Shown piece by piece: positions 6,492-13,864 of a stretch of DNA of 14,346 bases. The position numbers and the translations under genes were made by a program. The first letter of the stretch is position 1. Every line of letters starts with the position of its first letter. Below the pieces are notes generated by a model. It ran no database searches, was not told where the DNA came from, and worked only from the letters and a program-made list of their open reading frames with translations. The stretch is from positions 1 to 14,346 of the forward strand of contig NZ_CALIBF010000163.1 of the NCBI RefSeq assembly GCF_938045465.1, read 5' to 3'. The stretch is from an uncultured Campylobacter sp. (GTDB lineage Bacteria; Campylobacterota; Campylobacteria; Campylobacterales; Campylobacteraceae).

Positions 6492-6995
6492 CTATAACCC
6501 TGCTTTGCGGCATATCTCCTCGCTCACCTGCAAATCAAGTAGGTGCGAGCTCGGATAATCGTAGAAAAACCGGTGCACTTCACGCACTCCGCTTCGCAAT
6601 AAAGCTCGCGTACTAGGTGCGTTGCAGTCATTTTCGGTAATATCCTTGGTTAGCAATTTGAGATATTTTTGCCGATCGGAGCTTTTCAGGCTCGCCCAGC
6701 CTGGGCTTAGCGAGTAGGCGTAGATCAGATCGCTTCCTTGTGCGCTAATTTCTCCGAGGAAGGCAAACCGCGCAACCTTAACATGGGGTTTTGCACCGCC
6801 CGTGTCCGCTGCGATCTCGCTAGCTGCGGCTTTAGCGACGAGTGCGGGCGAGCCTAGCTTGCTAAGCGCCTCAAATCGCGCGGTTTTAGCGGGATCTTCG
6901 GAGATCTGCCGCTTTTGATACCCCGGCGAGCCGCCGCAACCGCCCAGCAACATCACGAACGCGCCGCATAGCGCTAAAATTTTAAAATTTCTCAT
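6492..6995 (-). CDS. Small lipoprotein of unknown function
   Basis: This 167-residue protein has a clear lipoprotein signal: charged start MRNFK, hydrophobic core, and lipobox L17-G-G-C20, so C20 would be lipidated and the protein anchored in the envelope. The residues after C20 (GGSP) carry no Asp at +2, which favours outer-membrane sorting by the rule known from enterobacteria. The mature part is predicted soluble and helical, with an Ala-rich stretch (SPALVAKAAASEIAA) and an acidic/Cys segment (TENDCNAPSTRALLRSG). Two further cysteines (in ENDCNAP and SEEICRK) may pair. AAGGA precedes the ATG at normal spacing. It diverges from lpxB with 68 bases between them. I do not recognise the family and assign no function. 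Confidence 0.75.
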   Translation of the reverse strand: MRNFKILALCGAFVMLLGGCGGSPGYQKRQISEDPAKTARFEALSKLGSPALVAKAAASEIAADTGGAKPHVKVARFAFLGEISAQGSDLIYAYSLSPGWASLKSSDRQKYLKLLTKDITENDCNAPSTRALLRSGVREVHRFFYDYPSSHLLDLQVSEEICRKAGL

Positions 6996-7033
6996 CTTAA
7001 ATCCTTTGTCGGCTTAATTTTAGCACATTTTGC

Positions 7034-7039
7034 TATAAT
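7034..7039 (+). promoter_or_regulatory. lpxB -10 box (extended)
   Basis: A perfect TATAAT preceded by TGC makes an extended -10 promoter element 24 bases before the lpxB TTG start. The predicted transcript would start near 7046, giving a leader of about 18 bases that contains AAAAGG. An A/T-rich upstream stretch replaces a clear -35, as is usual in Campylobacter. A short inverted repeat tagca/tgcta (7021-7035) overlaps the box. Confidence 0.65.
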
Positions 7040-7063
7040 TAACAAAAATTTAAAAGGCTAAAT

Positions 7064-8455
7064 TTGAAATATTTAATCTCTTGCCTAGAACCCTCGGCGA
7101 ACCTGCATTTCAAAGAGGTTCTAGCGCATCTTAAAAGGCTCAATCCCGCTTGCGAGATTTGCGGAATTTTTGATGAAAAGCTGGGCTCGCCGATCTATAA
7201 AAGCAGCGAATTTTCTGCGATGGGTTTTATAGAAATTCTACCGCTAATTTTAAAAGCCAAGCGCGTGATAACGCAGATGACGCGGCTTGCGGCGGAGTGC
7301 GATCGCGTGCTTTTAATCGACTCGCCCGCGTTTAATCTACCGCTAGCTCGCGCGATCAAAGAAAGCGGCGCGCGCGCGGAAATTTCATATTATATCCTGC
7401 CGCAGGTTTGGGCATGGAAGCCGCACAGAGCGGAGAAGCTGAAGGCGTTTTGCGACAATCTGCTCTCCATCTGGCCTTTTGAGGCAAAATTTTTCGGCGC
7501 GGATTGCAAGGGAGATAAAGGCGCTGTGCCGCAAGAAGCGAAGAACAAAGACGCTGCAGCACAAGAAGCAAAAGATAAAGACGCGGCGCCGAAAGAGAAT
7601 ACCGCGCGCCCGAGCGAGCAAAATTTTATTTCGCCAAATTCTGCGCCTAATTTCGCGGATCAAAATTCTAAGGCACAGAATTCCGGTAATTTTTGCGAAC
7701 AGAATTCCGAGACCGAGAATTCTAATGAGCCAAATCTCACCAGGCAAGGCATCTCGCAGAATTTCGCGTCGCAAAGCTCTGACGAGCCGTGCTCCGCACA
7801 GAATTCTGCGTCTTTAAATTTAGCGGCTCAGAGCCGTGCTCGCTATTTTTTCGTAGGACATCCGCTGCTTGACGAGATAAAATTCCAAAAAACAAGCTAC
7901 GAAAAGCAGGGCAAGATCGCCTTTATGCCGGGCTCGCGCAGGGCTGAAATTTCAAGACTGATGCCGATTTTTAGAGCCCTTGTGCCTAAATTTGAAAATA
8001 GCGAGCGAGTCTTAATAATCCCGCCGCATCTGATGGATCAAAGAGATGAAATTTACGGGCCTCTGGACGGCTTTAGCATCGCAAACGATACTCCCGCCAC
8101 GCTTAAGGATTGCGATTTCGCCTTCATCTGCTCGGGTACGGCGACGCTTGAGGCGGCGCTCATCGGCACTCCGTTCGTGCTGTGCTACAAGGCTCGCGCG
8201 TTTGACGTTTGGCTCGCGCGAAAGCTCGTAAAGCTAAAGCACGTGGGGCTTGCGAATATTATTTTTGATTTTTTGGGCGAGGAGCCGCTACATGAGGAGC
8301 TTTTGCAAGGCGAAGTAAGCGCGCAAAACCTACTCGCCGCATACGAGCGCTGCGACGCCGCGAAATTTAAACTTGCGAGCGAGAAGCTGCGAGATTATCT
8401 GAAATTCGGCTCCAGCGAAAACGTGGCAAAAATTTTAACGCAGCCTGCGAGCTAA
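7064..8455 (+). CDS. lpxB: Lipid-A-disaccharide synthase LpxB with a long low-complexity insertion
   Basis: LpxB joins UDP-2,3-diacylglucosamine to lipid X to make the lipid A disaccharide at the inner membrane. Family sequence is clear in two blocks. Residues 1-146 include CLEPSANLHFKEVL, IDSPAFNLPLA and ILPQVWAWKPHRAEKL; residues 260-463 include FVGHPLLDEI, FMPGSRRAEI and SGTATLEAALIGTPFVLCYKA. Between them lie about 112 residues (147-259) foreign to the family: three Lys/Asp/Ala-rich decapeptides, then an Asn/Gln/Ser-rich stretch. Without them the protein would be about 350 residues, close to the normal length; with them it is 463. The start is TTG at 7064, with AAAAGG 6 bases upstream and an exact family N-terminus. 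The frame is intact through the insert, so the enzyme is probably made and active, with the insert as a surface loop. Confidence 0.92.
   Translation: MKYLISCLEPSANLHFKEVLAHLKRLNPACEICGIFDEKLGSPIYKSSEFSAMGFIEILPLILKAKRVITQMTRLAAECDRVLLIDSPAFNLPLARAIKESGARAEISYYILPQVWAWKPHRAEKLKAFCDNLLSIWPFEAKFFGADCKGDKGAVPQEAKNKDAAAQEAKDKDAAPKENTARPSEQNFISPNSAPNFADQNSKAQNSGNFCEQNSETENSNEPNLTRQGISQNFASQSSDEPCSAQNSASLNLAAQSRARYFFVGHPLLDEIKFQKTSYEKQGKIAFMPGSRRAEISRLMPIFRALVPKFENSERVLIIPPHLMDQRDEIYGPLDGFSIANDTPATLKDCDFAFICSGTATLEAALIGTPFVLCYKARAFDVWLARKLVKLKHVGLANIIFDFLGEEPLHEELLQGEVSAQNLLAAYERCDAAKFKLASEKLRDYLKFGSSENVAKILTQPAS
7514..7603 (+). repeat. Three tandem 30-nt repeats inside lpxB
   Basis: Three successive 30-base units (7514-7543, 7544-7573, 7574-7603) encode DKGAVPQEAK, NKDAAAQEAK and DKDAAPKENT. 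The first two are close copies, and the third diverges in its second half. The period is a whole number of codons, so copy-number change would keep the lpxB frame. Confidence 0.75.
7615..7832 (+). repeat. RAATTY-rich low-complexity stretch inside lpxB
   Basis: Nine RAATTY hexamers fall within about 200 bases, at 7621, 7636, 7663, 7678, 7702, 7717, 7759, 7801 and 7816. Several sit in repeats of cagaattc. In the lpxB frame they encode recurring QNS, QNF, PNS and ENS units. No stop codon occurs in frame. Confidence 0.7.
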
Positions 8456-8475
8456 AATTTTAAGGCTAAAGCTTA

Positions 8476-8481
8476 TATAAT
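8476..8481 (+). promoter_or_regulatory. greA -10 box
   Basis: TATAAT lies in the 48-base gap between lpxB and greA, 22 bases before the greA ATG. A transcript from here would begin close to 8488, leaving the AAGGAAG ribosome site intact. It suggests greA can be expressed independently of lpxB. Confidence 0.5.
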
Positions 8482-8503
8482 TTGATAAAAAGAAAGGAAG
8501 ATT

Positions 8504-8995
8504 ATGACGACCGAACCAATGACGCTTTACGGATATGAAAAGATCACCTCCGAGCTCAAAGAGCTTCAGAGCGTGAAGCTGCCTCACATCGTGCAGCAGA
8601 TCGACATCGCGCGCGGACACGGCGATCTGAAAGAAAACGCCGAGTACCACGCAGCGCGCGAAGAGCAGGCGTTTTTGCTCTCGCGCATCGCCGAGCTTAG
8701 CGATATCGTCTCTCGCTCAAAGATCATCGACCCCTCGACCTACGAGCACGACCGCGTAAAATTCGGCTCCACCGTTACCTTTATGGACGTAGAGACCGAG
8801 CGGGAGGAGGTTTACACTATCGTAGGCCTTAGCGAGGCGGACATCTCGCGCAAACTTATCAATATCAATACGCCGCTTGCGCGCCAGCTTTTAGGCAAAG
8901 CCGAGGGCGATGAGGTGGTGCTTCAACTACCATCAGGCACACGCGATGTGGAAATTCTAAGCGTCGAATACAAGCCGATTAAATTTGAGAATTAG
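8504..8995 (+). CDS. greA: Transcription elongation factor GreA
   Basis: GreA enters the RNA polymerase secondary channel and stimulates cleavage of backtracked transcripts. The 163-residue protein has the full two-domain form. The N-terminal coiled coil (about 1-77) bears the tip motif GHGDLKENAEYHAARE, with acidic D41 and E44 that help place the catalytic magnesium. The C-terminal FKBP-like domain (about 84-160) has VKFGSTVTF, EEVYTIVG, NINTPLARQLLGKAEGDEV and the closing VEILSVEY. AAGGAAG precedes the ATG at 5 bases. It follows lpxB by 48 bases with a probable promoter between, and argC starts one base after its stop. The lpxB-greA pair also occurs in C. jejuni, as I recall. Confidence 0.95.
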   Translation: MTTEPMTLYGYEKITSELKELQSVKLPHIVQQIDIARGHGDLKENAEYHAAREEQAFLLSRIAELSDIVSRSKIIDPSTYEHDRVKFGSTVTFMDVETEREEVYTIVGLSEADISRKLININTPLARQLLGKAEGDEVVLQLPSGTRDVEILSVEYKPIKFEN

Positions 8996-8996
8996 C

Positions 8997-10004
8997 GTGA
9001 AAAAAGTAGGCATCATCGGCGTTAGCGGCTATACTGGGCTTGAGCTGATTAAGGCTCTACTGTCCCACCCGGGCTTTGAAATTTCGTATTTGGGCGCCTC
9101 TACGCAGGGCGAGATAAGCGAAATTTTCCCGCAGCTTCGCGGCGTGTTTGAGATGCGCGTAGAAGCTGCGGACGCTCGCGTTGCGGCACAAAGATGCGAT
9201 CTTATTTTCTTGGCGCTGCCGCATGGAAAAGCGATGGAATTTGCCCGCGAAATTTTAAAATTTAAAAGCGTCAAGGTAGTCGATCTATCCGCCGATTACC
9301 GCCTAAGCCGCGAGCTTTACGAGAAAAATTACACCGCGCATTTAGACCCTCGTAATTTAGCCCACGCCGTTTACGGACTGCCCGAGCTAAATCGCGAAAA
9401 GATCTGCGCCGCGCGCCTTACGGCAAATCCTGGCTGCTATCCTACCTGCTCTATTTTGGCGCTCGCGCCGTTCGTGCGGCTACTCGATCCCGCCCTCGGC
9501 GTATTTATCGACGCAAAAAGCGGAGTAAGCGGCGCGGGCAAGGCCCTCAAAGCAAGCAGCCATTTCGTAAGCGTGAACGAAAACGCGGGTGCCTACTCGC
9601 CGATCTCGCATCGCCACGCAGACGAGATCAAAGAGCAGCTGCAAATTTTAAGAGGCGGCGAATTTAGCACGCTTTTCGTGCCGAATTTGCTGCCGATTAC
9701 GCGCGGAATGCTGGTTAGCGCGTTTGGCGTACTGCAAAAGAGTGTGGATGCAGAGGCGGTGCTACGGGAATTTTACGCAAACGAGCCTTTCGTGCGCGTC
9801 CGAAGCGAGCCCGTGAGCATAAAAAACGTCGTAGGGACGCACTTTTGCGATATTTTTGTAAAAACTGCGGGCGATAAAATTTGGATCAACTCGGCGATCG
9901 ATAATCTTTTGCGCGGAGCATCGTCGCAGGCAGTCGCAAACGCAAATTTAATGTGCGGATTCGCCGAAGCTACGGCTCTACCGCGCATCGCGCACGGAAT
10001 TTAA
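8997..10004 (+). CDS. argC: N-acetyl-gamma-glutamyl-phosphate reductase ArgC
   Basis: ArgC reduces N-acetylglutamyl-phosphate to the semialdehyde with NADPH, the third step of arginine synthesis. From the GTG at 8997 the protein has 335 residues. It starts KKVGIIGVSGYTGLELIKAL with the NADP loop GVSGYTG (8-14). The catalytic cysteine is C147 in NPGCYPT, followed by KSGVSGAG (174-181) and the HRH motif of SHRHADEI (205-207). The C-terminus carries SAIDNLLRGASSQAVANANL, typical of the dimer and active-site loop. A TTG 12 bases upstream is in frame but would overlap greA, has no ribosome site and adds four residues foreign to the family. The GTG has a GAGA 6 bases upstream. The start lies directly after the greA stop, so the two are probably co-translated. 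Confidence 0.93.
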   Translation: MKKVGIIGVSGYTGLELIKALLSHPGFEISYLGASTQGEISEIFPQLRGVFEMRVEAADARVAAQRCDLIFLALPHGKAMEFAREILKFKSVKVVDLSADYRLSRELYEKNYTAHLDPRNLAHAVYGLPELNREKICAARLTANPGCYPTCSILALAPFVRLLDPALGVFIDAKSGVSGAGKALKASSHFVSVNENAGAYSPISHRHADEIKEQLQILRGGEFSTLFVPNLLPITRGMLVSAFGVLQKSVDAEAVLREFYANEPFVRVRSEPVSIKNVVGTHFCDIFVKTAGDKIWINSAIDNLLRGASSQAVANANLMCGFAEATALPRIAHGI

Positions 10005-10047
10005 GCGATGAGCTTTTTCGCAAAAGCCGTCACGCGCCGGAGCCTAA

Positions 10048-10782
10048 ATGCGAAATGATCAAATTCAGACGATAAAACCCGGCGCGATCTTTATCGGCGA
10101 TGCGCACGCGGGCGCGAGTAGGCCGCAATTTTTGAAATTCTTGCGCGCGCTGCATTCTGCACAAAGCCTGCCGCCTCAAATTTTTATGATGGGCGACATG
10201 TTTGATTTTTTAGCAAACACGACCTACGTGCAGCGCTTCTACGAAGAGGAGATCGCGCTAATAAACGAGCTGTCGCGAAAATGCGAAATTTTTTACTTCG
10301 AGGGCAACCACGATTTTAATCTGCGCGAAATTTTCCCCCGCGCAAAAGTTTATCCAAACGCCGCGCAGCCCGTGAAATTTATCTGCGAGAGCGGTGAGGC
10401 GGTGCAGATAGCGCACGGCGATCTGTTTTTGCCGCGCCTGACGCAGTTTGCGCTGCTTTCGCTGCGAAACAGAGCTTTTCTGAAATTTATGGATCTGCTC
10501 GATCGCGCTTTAAAATTTAAAATTTCAAAGATGATCTTAAAATCGCAGGATGGAAAAAACCTATACAAAAAAATGCCAAATTTTAAGGATATAATCGCGC
10601 CGAAGATCGATTTTTACGCGGCAAATTTAATCATCGAGGGACATTATCATCAAGATGAAATTTTATATTTCGGCGAGAAAAAATATATAAATTTGTGCTC
10701 TTTCGGGGTTAGGAGCAAAATTTACGAGGTCGCAAAAAGCGAAAAATTTATGCTAATTCCAAAAAACTTAAACTTAAATTAG
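10048..10782 (+). CDS. LpxH-like metallophosphoesterase (UDP-2,3-diacylglucosamine diphosphatase)
   Basis: The 244-residue protein is a calcineurin-like phosphoesterase with all five motif blocks: GDAH (D18, H20), MGDMFDF (D50), EGNHDF (N87, H88), AHGD (H123) and GHYH (198-201). The order and spacing, plus MGDMFDFLANTTY, match LpxH-type enzymes that hydrolyse UDP-2,3-diacylglucosamine to lipid X. That is the substrate LpxB needs, so its place downstream of lpxB supports this role. It is divergent, and another phosphatase role is possible, so no symbol is given. The ATG has a modest GGAG 5 bases upstream. It lies 43 bases after argC. The corresponding C. jejuni gene next to greA may be its orthologue. 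Confidence 0.75.
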   Translation: MRNDQIQTIKPGAIFIGDAHAGASRPQFLKFLRALHSAQSLPPQIFMMGDMFDFLANTTYVQRFYEEEIALINELSRKCEIFYFEGNHDFNLREIFPRAKVYPNAAQPVKFICESGEAVQIAHGDLFLPRLTQFALLSLRNRAFLKFMDLLDRALKFKISKMILKSQDGKNLYKKMPNFKDIIAPKIDFYAANLIIEGHYHQDEILYFGEKKYINLCSFGVRSKIYEVAKSEKFMLIPKNLNLN

Positions 10783-10783
10783 C

Positions 10784-10789
10784 TATAAT
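10784..10789 (+). promoter_or_regulatory. serB -10 box
   Basis: A perfect TATAAT begins one base after the stop codon of the LpxH-like gene, 24 bases before the serB ATG. The leader would be about 18 bases and contain AGGA. It would drive serB, tal and pilT as one transcript. Confidence 0.6.
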
Positions 10790-10813
10790 TCCTAAATTTT
10801 TGCGAGGATATTT

Positions 10814-11437
10814 ATGATAAAGCTTTGTGTTTTCGACTTTGATTCTACGCTGATGGACGGCGAGACGATAGGTTTTTTCGCCGCTAAAATGGGCACGCAG
10901 CGACAAGTTAGCGAAATTACGAAGCGCGCGATGGCGGGCGAGCTTGATTTTTTCGAGAGCCTTAGCGAGCGCGTGGCGCTGATAAAGGGGATGAAGCTTA
11001 GCGATGCTAAAGCTATCGCAGAAAGCCTGCCTTTTGTTTGCGGTGCTAACGAGATCGTCGCGTATCTGAAAAATAAAGGCATAAAGGTGATCGTCTTTAG
11101 CGGCGGATTTCATCTTGCTACCGATGCCGCGCAGAAAAAACTGGGTTTTGACGCAAGCTTTGCGAACTATCTGCATGAAAAGGACGGAATTTTAACCGGG
11201 CTTTTCGGCGGCGAGATGATGTTTGGATACTCAAAAGGCGCGCTGCTTGCGCAGCTTAAATCGCTGATGGGTCTAAAGACGAGCGAAGTAATGTGCGTGG
11301 GAGACGGCGCGAACGACGTTTCGATGTTTCGCGAGGCGGGATTTAAAATCGCCTTTTGCGCGAATGAGATTTTAAAAGAGCATGCGAGCGTCTGCATTGA
11401 AAAAAAGGATTTGAAGGAGATTATGAAATATGTATGA
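10814..11437 (+). CDS. serB: Phosphoserine phosphatase SerB
   Basis: SerB is a cytoplasmic HAD-family phosphatase that releases serine from phosphoserine, the last step of serine synthesis. This 207-residue form lacks an N-terminal ACT domain, as in other Campylobacter. Motif I is DFDSTLMDGET, with nucleophile D8 and acid D10. The cap helices follow (about 20-75). Motif II is FSGGF (S96), motif III is K141 in YSKGALL, and motif IV is GDGANDVSM (D164, D168). AGGA sits 6 bases before the ATG. Its end overlaps the start of tal by 8 bases. C. jejuni keeps the serB-tal pair, from memory, so this is a conserved operon core. Confidence 0.94.
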   Translation: MIKLCVFDFDSTLMDGETIGFFAAKMGTQRQVSEITKRAMAGELDFFESLSERVALIKGMKLSDAKAIAESLPFVCGANEIVAYLKNKGIKVIVFSGGFHLATDAAQKKLGFDASFANYLHEKDGILTGLFGGEMMFGYSKGALLAQLKSLMGLKTSEVMCVGDGANDVSMFREAGFKIAFCANEILKEHASVCIEKKDLKEIMKYV

Positions 11438-12437
11438 TAAAGCCCTAAATTTCAGCCTTTGGTGCGACTTTTTGGAGCGCGATTTTATCGATAAAGATTT
11501 CGACGAGCTGATCAAAAAAGGGATAATTAACGGCGCTACTTCCAATCCTGCGATCTTTAAAAACGCGATCCTAAGCTCCCCCGCATACGATGCGGCTAAA
11601 GAGGAATTTAGAAAAAAAGAGCCTAAAAAGCTGTATGAAATTTTAGCCACTGCGGACATCAGAAGTGCGGCGGAGAGCCTTCTTAAAAATTTTATTAACG
11701 GCGATGACGGCTTTGTAAGTATCGAGGTTGATCCATATTTCGCAGACGACGCCGAGGCGATGTACCGCGAGGGCAAGCACTTATATAGCACGATCGGCAT
11801 GCCAAACGTAATGATAAAAATCCCCGCGACCAAGGCGGGCTACGAAGCGATGCGTGATCTGCTAAAAAAAGGGATCAGCGTAAACGCGACCTTGGTTTTT
11901 TCGCCCGAGCAAACCGCAAAATGTATCGAGGCGATAAAAGAGGGTATCGCGGGCTTTCGCCGCTACTTCCCGAAGGCAAATTTACCAAAAACCGTAATTA
12001 GCATCTTCGTTAGCCGCTTCGATAGGTTACTGGATGAAAAAATGGCAGCGGCGGGTCTTCCTACCGGTAAAATCGGCATAATGAACGCCGCGAAGTGCTA
12101 CAATATCATCGCTAAAGAAAATTTAAACTACGTAAAGCCGCTGTTTGCGAGCACGGGGGTAAAAGGAGACGATCTACCGAAGGATTACTACGTAAGCGAG
12201 CTGATGTATCCGGGCTGCGTAAATACCGCGCCGCTTGAGACCATAGAGGCTTTTGTAAGCGGCGATCAAAAACCCAAAACGCCGCCGAGCGATGAAGAGA
12301 TAGAGGAATTTTTCGCGCGCGTAGCGGATGCGAAGATCGATATGAAAAAGGCGTATAAAAAGCTGCTGGATGACGGGCTAGCGGCTTTTGAAGAGGCATT
12401 TAAAGAGATAATAAAAACACTTAAAAAGGAGAAATGA
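11430..12437 (+). CDS. tal: Transaldolase
   Basis: Transaldolase moves a dihydroxyacetone unit between sugar phosphates in the non-oxidative pentose phosphate pathway. This matters in Campylobacter, which generally lacks a complete classical glycolysis. The 335-residue protein shows GATSNPAIFKNAI (35-47), VSIEVDPYFADD (96-107), PNVMIKIPATKAG (125-137) with Schiff-base lysine K130, SVNATLVFSPEQ, and ISIFVSRFDRLLDE. The length fits the long transaldolase form. AAGGAG lies 11 bases before the ATG, inside the end of serB, so translation is coupled. The stop overlaps or abuts the start of pilT. Confidence 0.94.
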   Translation: MYDKALNFSLWCDFLERDFIDKDFDELIKKGIINGATSNPAIFKNAILSSPAYDAAKEEFRKKEPKKLYEILATADIRSAAESLLKNFINGDDGFVSIEVDPYFADDAEAMYREGKHLYSTIGMPNVMIKIPATKAGYEAMRDLLKKGISVNATLVFSPEQTAKCIEAIKEGIAGFRRYFPKANLPKTVISIFVSRFDRLLDEKMAAAGLPTGKIGIMNAAKCYNIIAKENLNYVKPLFASTGVKGDDLPKDYYVSELMYPGCVNTAPLETIEAFVSGDQKPKTPPSDEEIEEFFARVADAKIDMKKAYKKLLDDGLAAFEEAFKEIIKTLKKEK

Positions 12438-13654
12438 TGGCGGGTTCTATAGATTATTCGCAGTATCAAGTTGACGCTTCTACGCTGGATTTTAAGCAGC
12501 GAGATAGGCTAAATAAATATTTGGAATTTCTAATCCAAAACGGCGGTAGCGACCTTCACATAAAATCAGGCGCGGTTATTAGAGGGCGTATACACGGCGA
12601 GCTCGTAAAATTCAGCAAGACGCCTTTTTTAAAAGAGGATGCGATGACGCTAGCTAAGGAGCTTCTCATCACGCGCTTTCCTGAGCTTATCGAGAAAAAG
12701 AGCGTGGATTTTACCTATAAGCTAAACGAAGATTATCGCTTCCGCGTTAATATTTTCTTTCAGATCGACGGTATCAGCGCGGTTTTCCGAACGATACCGG
12801 TTAAAATTCCAGAGATCGACGATCTAGGTTTGCCGCCTTCGATCAAAGATATTTGCGACACGGCTATGCGCGGCGTCGTGCTGCTTACTGGACCTACCGG
12901 AAGCGGAAAGACGACAACGATCGCAAGCATGATAAATCGTATAAATAGACAAAGAACCAGCCACGTCGTTACGATCGAAGACCCCGTAGAGTTCGTATTT
13001 AAAGACGATAAATGCATCATCAATCAGCGCGCTATCGGTGAGGACTGCAATAACTTCGCCGATTCGCTTCGCGCCGCGCTACGAGAGGATCCGGACGTTA
13101 TATTTGTGGGCGAGATGCGCGATTTAGAGACGATCGAGACCGCGCTTCACGCCGCAGAAACGGGCCACTTAGTGTTTTCGACGGTGCATACTATTGACGC
13201 AAAAGAGACGGTAAACCGAATCATCGCGATGTTTGAGCAGGCTGAGCAGGAGCGTATCCGAATGACGCTAGCATCTGTCCTAGAGGCGGTCATCTCTCAG
13301 CGCCTTGCCCGTACTGTCGAAGGCAAGCGCGTAGCCGTCGTCGAAATTCTACGCAAAAACACCCGTATTAAGGATATGATACTTGATGCGCGCGACGATG
13401 AAATTCCAGACGCGATCGCCGATGGTCGCAACACCTACGGCATGCAGACCTTCGATCAGCACCTGCTCGATCTTTACAGAGATGGCATCATTACCCGCGA
13501 GGAGGCACTGGATAAGGCCTCTAAGCGAAACGACCTCGATCTGCAGATCAAAAACGTCGATCTTGCCAAAAAAAGGGATTTGGCGGCAGAATCCGGAGAG
13601 AGTGCCGAAGAGATGCTTGCCGGCGAAGTCGTACAGCTAAAAGAGATCCGCTAA
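12437..13654 (+). CDS. pilT: PilT-family retraction ATPase
   Basis: PilT hexamers hydrolyse ATP to disassemble type IV pili and also act in DNA uptake. The protein (405 residues from 12437) has the PilT start GGSDLHIKSG (36-45) and an N-terminal PAS-like region. The Walker A motif GPTGSGKTT (152-160) is followed by the Asp-box region TIEDPVEFVF (179-188), Walker B VIFVGEMRD (221-229), and the His box TGHLVFSTVHT (242-252). P. aeruginosa PilT has about 344 residues; the extra length here is mostly a charged C-terminal tail. Two ATGs occur in a row (12434, 12437). The second is chosen because AAGGAG (12426-12431) is 5 bases from it but only 2 from the first. No other pilus gene is in the window, so a general GspE/PilT role cannot be ruled out. 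Confidence 0.88.
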   Translation: MAGSIDYSQYQVDASTLDFKQRDRLNKYLEFLIQNGGSDLHIKSGAVIRGRIHGELVKFSKTPFLKEDAMTLAKELLITRFPELIEKKSVDFTYKLNEDYRFRVNIFFQIDGISAVFRTIPVKIPEIDDLGLPPSIKDICDTAMRGVVLLTGPTGSGKTTTIASMINRINRQRTSHVVTIEDPVEFVFKDDKCIINQRAIGEDCNNFADSLRAALREDPDVIFVGEMRDLETIETALHAAETGHLVFSTVHTIDAKETVNRIIAMFEQAEQERIRMTLASVLEAVISQRLARTVEGKRVAVVEILRKNTRIKDMILDARDDEIPDAIADGRNTYGMQTFDQHLLDLYRDGIITREEALDKASKRNDLDLQIKNVDLAKKRDLAAESGESAEEMLAGEVVQLKEIR

Positions 13655-13700
13655 GTCGTAAATTTTAAAATTCTAAATTTTTGCAATTTAAAATTTTAAA

Positions 13701-13732
13701 GAATTTTGCCTGCCGCCGCGCAGGCAGAATTC
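13701..13732 (+). terminator. pilT terminator hairpin
   Basis: gaattttgcctgc (13701-13713) pairs with gcaggcagaattc (13720-13732) over 13 positions, one of them G-U, around the loop cgccgc. The T-rich stretch after it is short (tattcgttt). A second hairpin cccgc/gcggg (13743-13758) follows 10 bases later. Both lie 46-104 bases after the pilT stop and probably close the serB-tal-pilT transcript. Confidence 0.65.
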
Positions 13733-13742
13733 TATTCGTTTG

Positions 13743-13758
13743 CCCGCTGCTACGCGGG
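13743..13758 (+). repeat. Second small hairpin after pilT
   Basis: cccgc (13743-13747) and gcggg (13754-13758) form a 5-bp GC stem with loop tgctac, followed by AT-rich sequence. It may act as a backup terminator for the pilT transcript. Confidence 0.4.
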
Positions 13759-13803
13759 TATATACTACCTTAAATTTCATTTTAAAATATCTATAAAGGC
13801 TAT

Positions 13804-13825
13804 CCTAGAGTCTCAAGACTCTAGG
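13804..13825. terminator. 9-bp stem-loop with tetraloop
   Basis: cctagagtc (13804-13812) and gactctagg (13817-13825) form a perfect 9-bp stem with loop tcaa, followed by ttgataat. It looks like a compact terminator or processing site. It lies at or just past the point where the sequence character changes from the Campylobacter-like region. Confidence 0.45.
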
Positions 13826-13864
13826 TTGATAATATCATGTTTACAACCGTTATTGATTAACTTC

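Noticed and set aside
7385..7774. 129-codon minus-strand frame across the lpxB insert
   Set aside because: It is antisense to lpxB, Arg/Ile/Leu-rich, lacks a ribosome site and arises because the repeat DNA lacks stop codons.
7479..7817. 112-codon frame in another plus-strand phase inside lpxB
   Set aside because: It is a basic, Arg-rich out-of-frame translation of the same repeats, with no start signal.
7615..7832. CRISPR-like array in the lpxB repeats
   Set aside because: The repeated units are only 6-8 bases, irregularly spaced, and the stretch is in-frame coding sequence.
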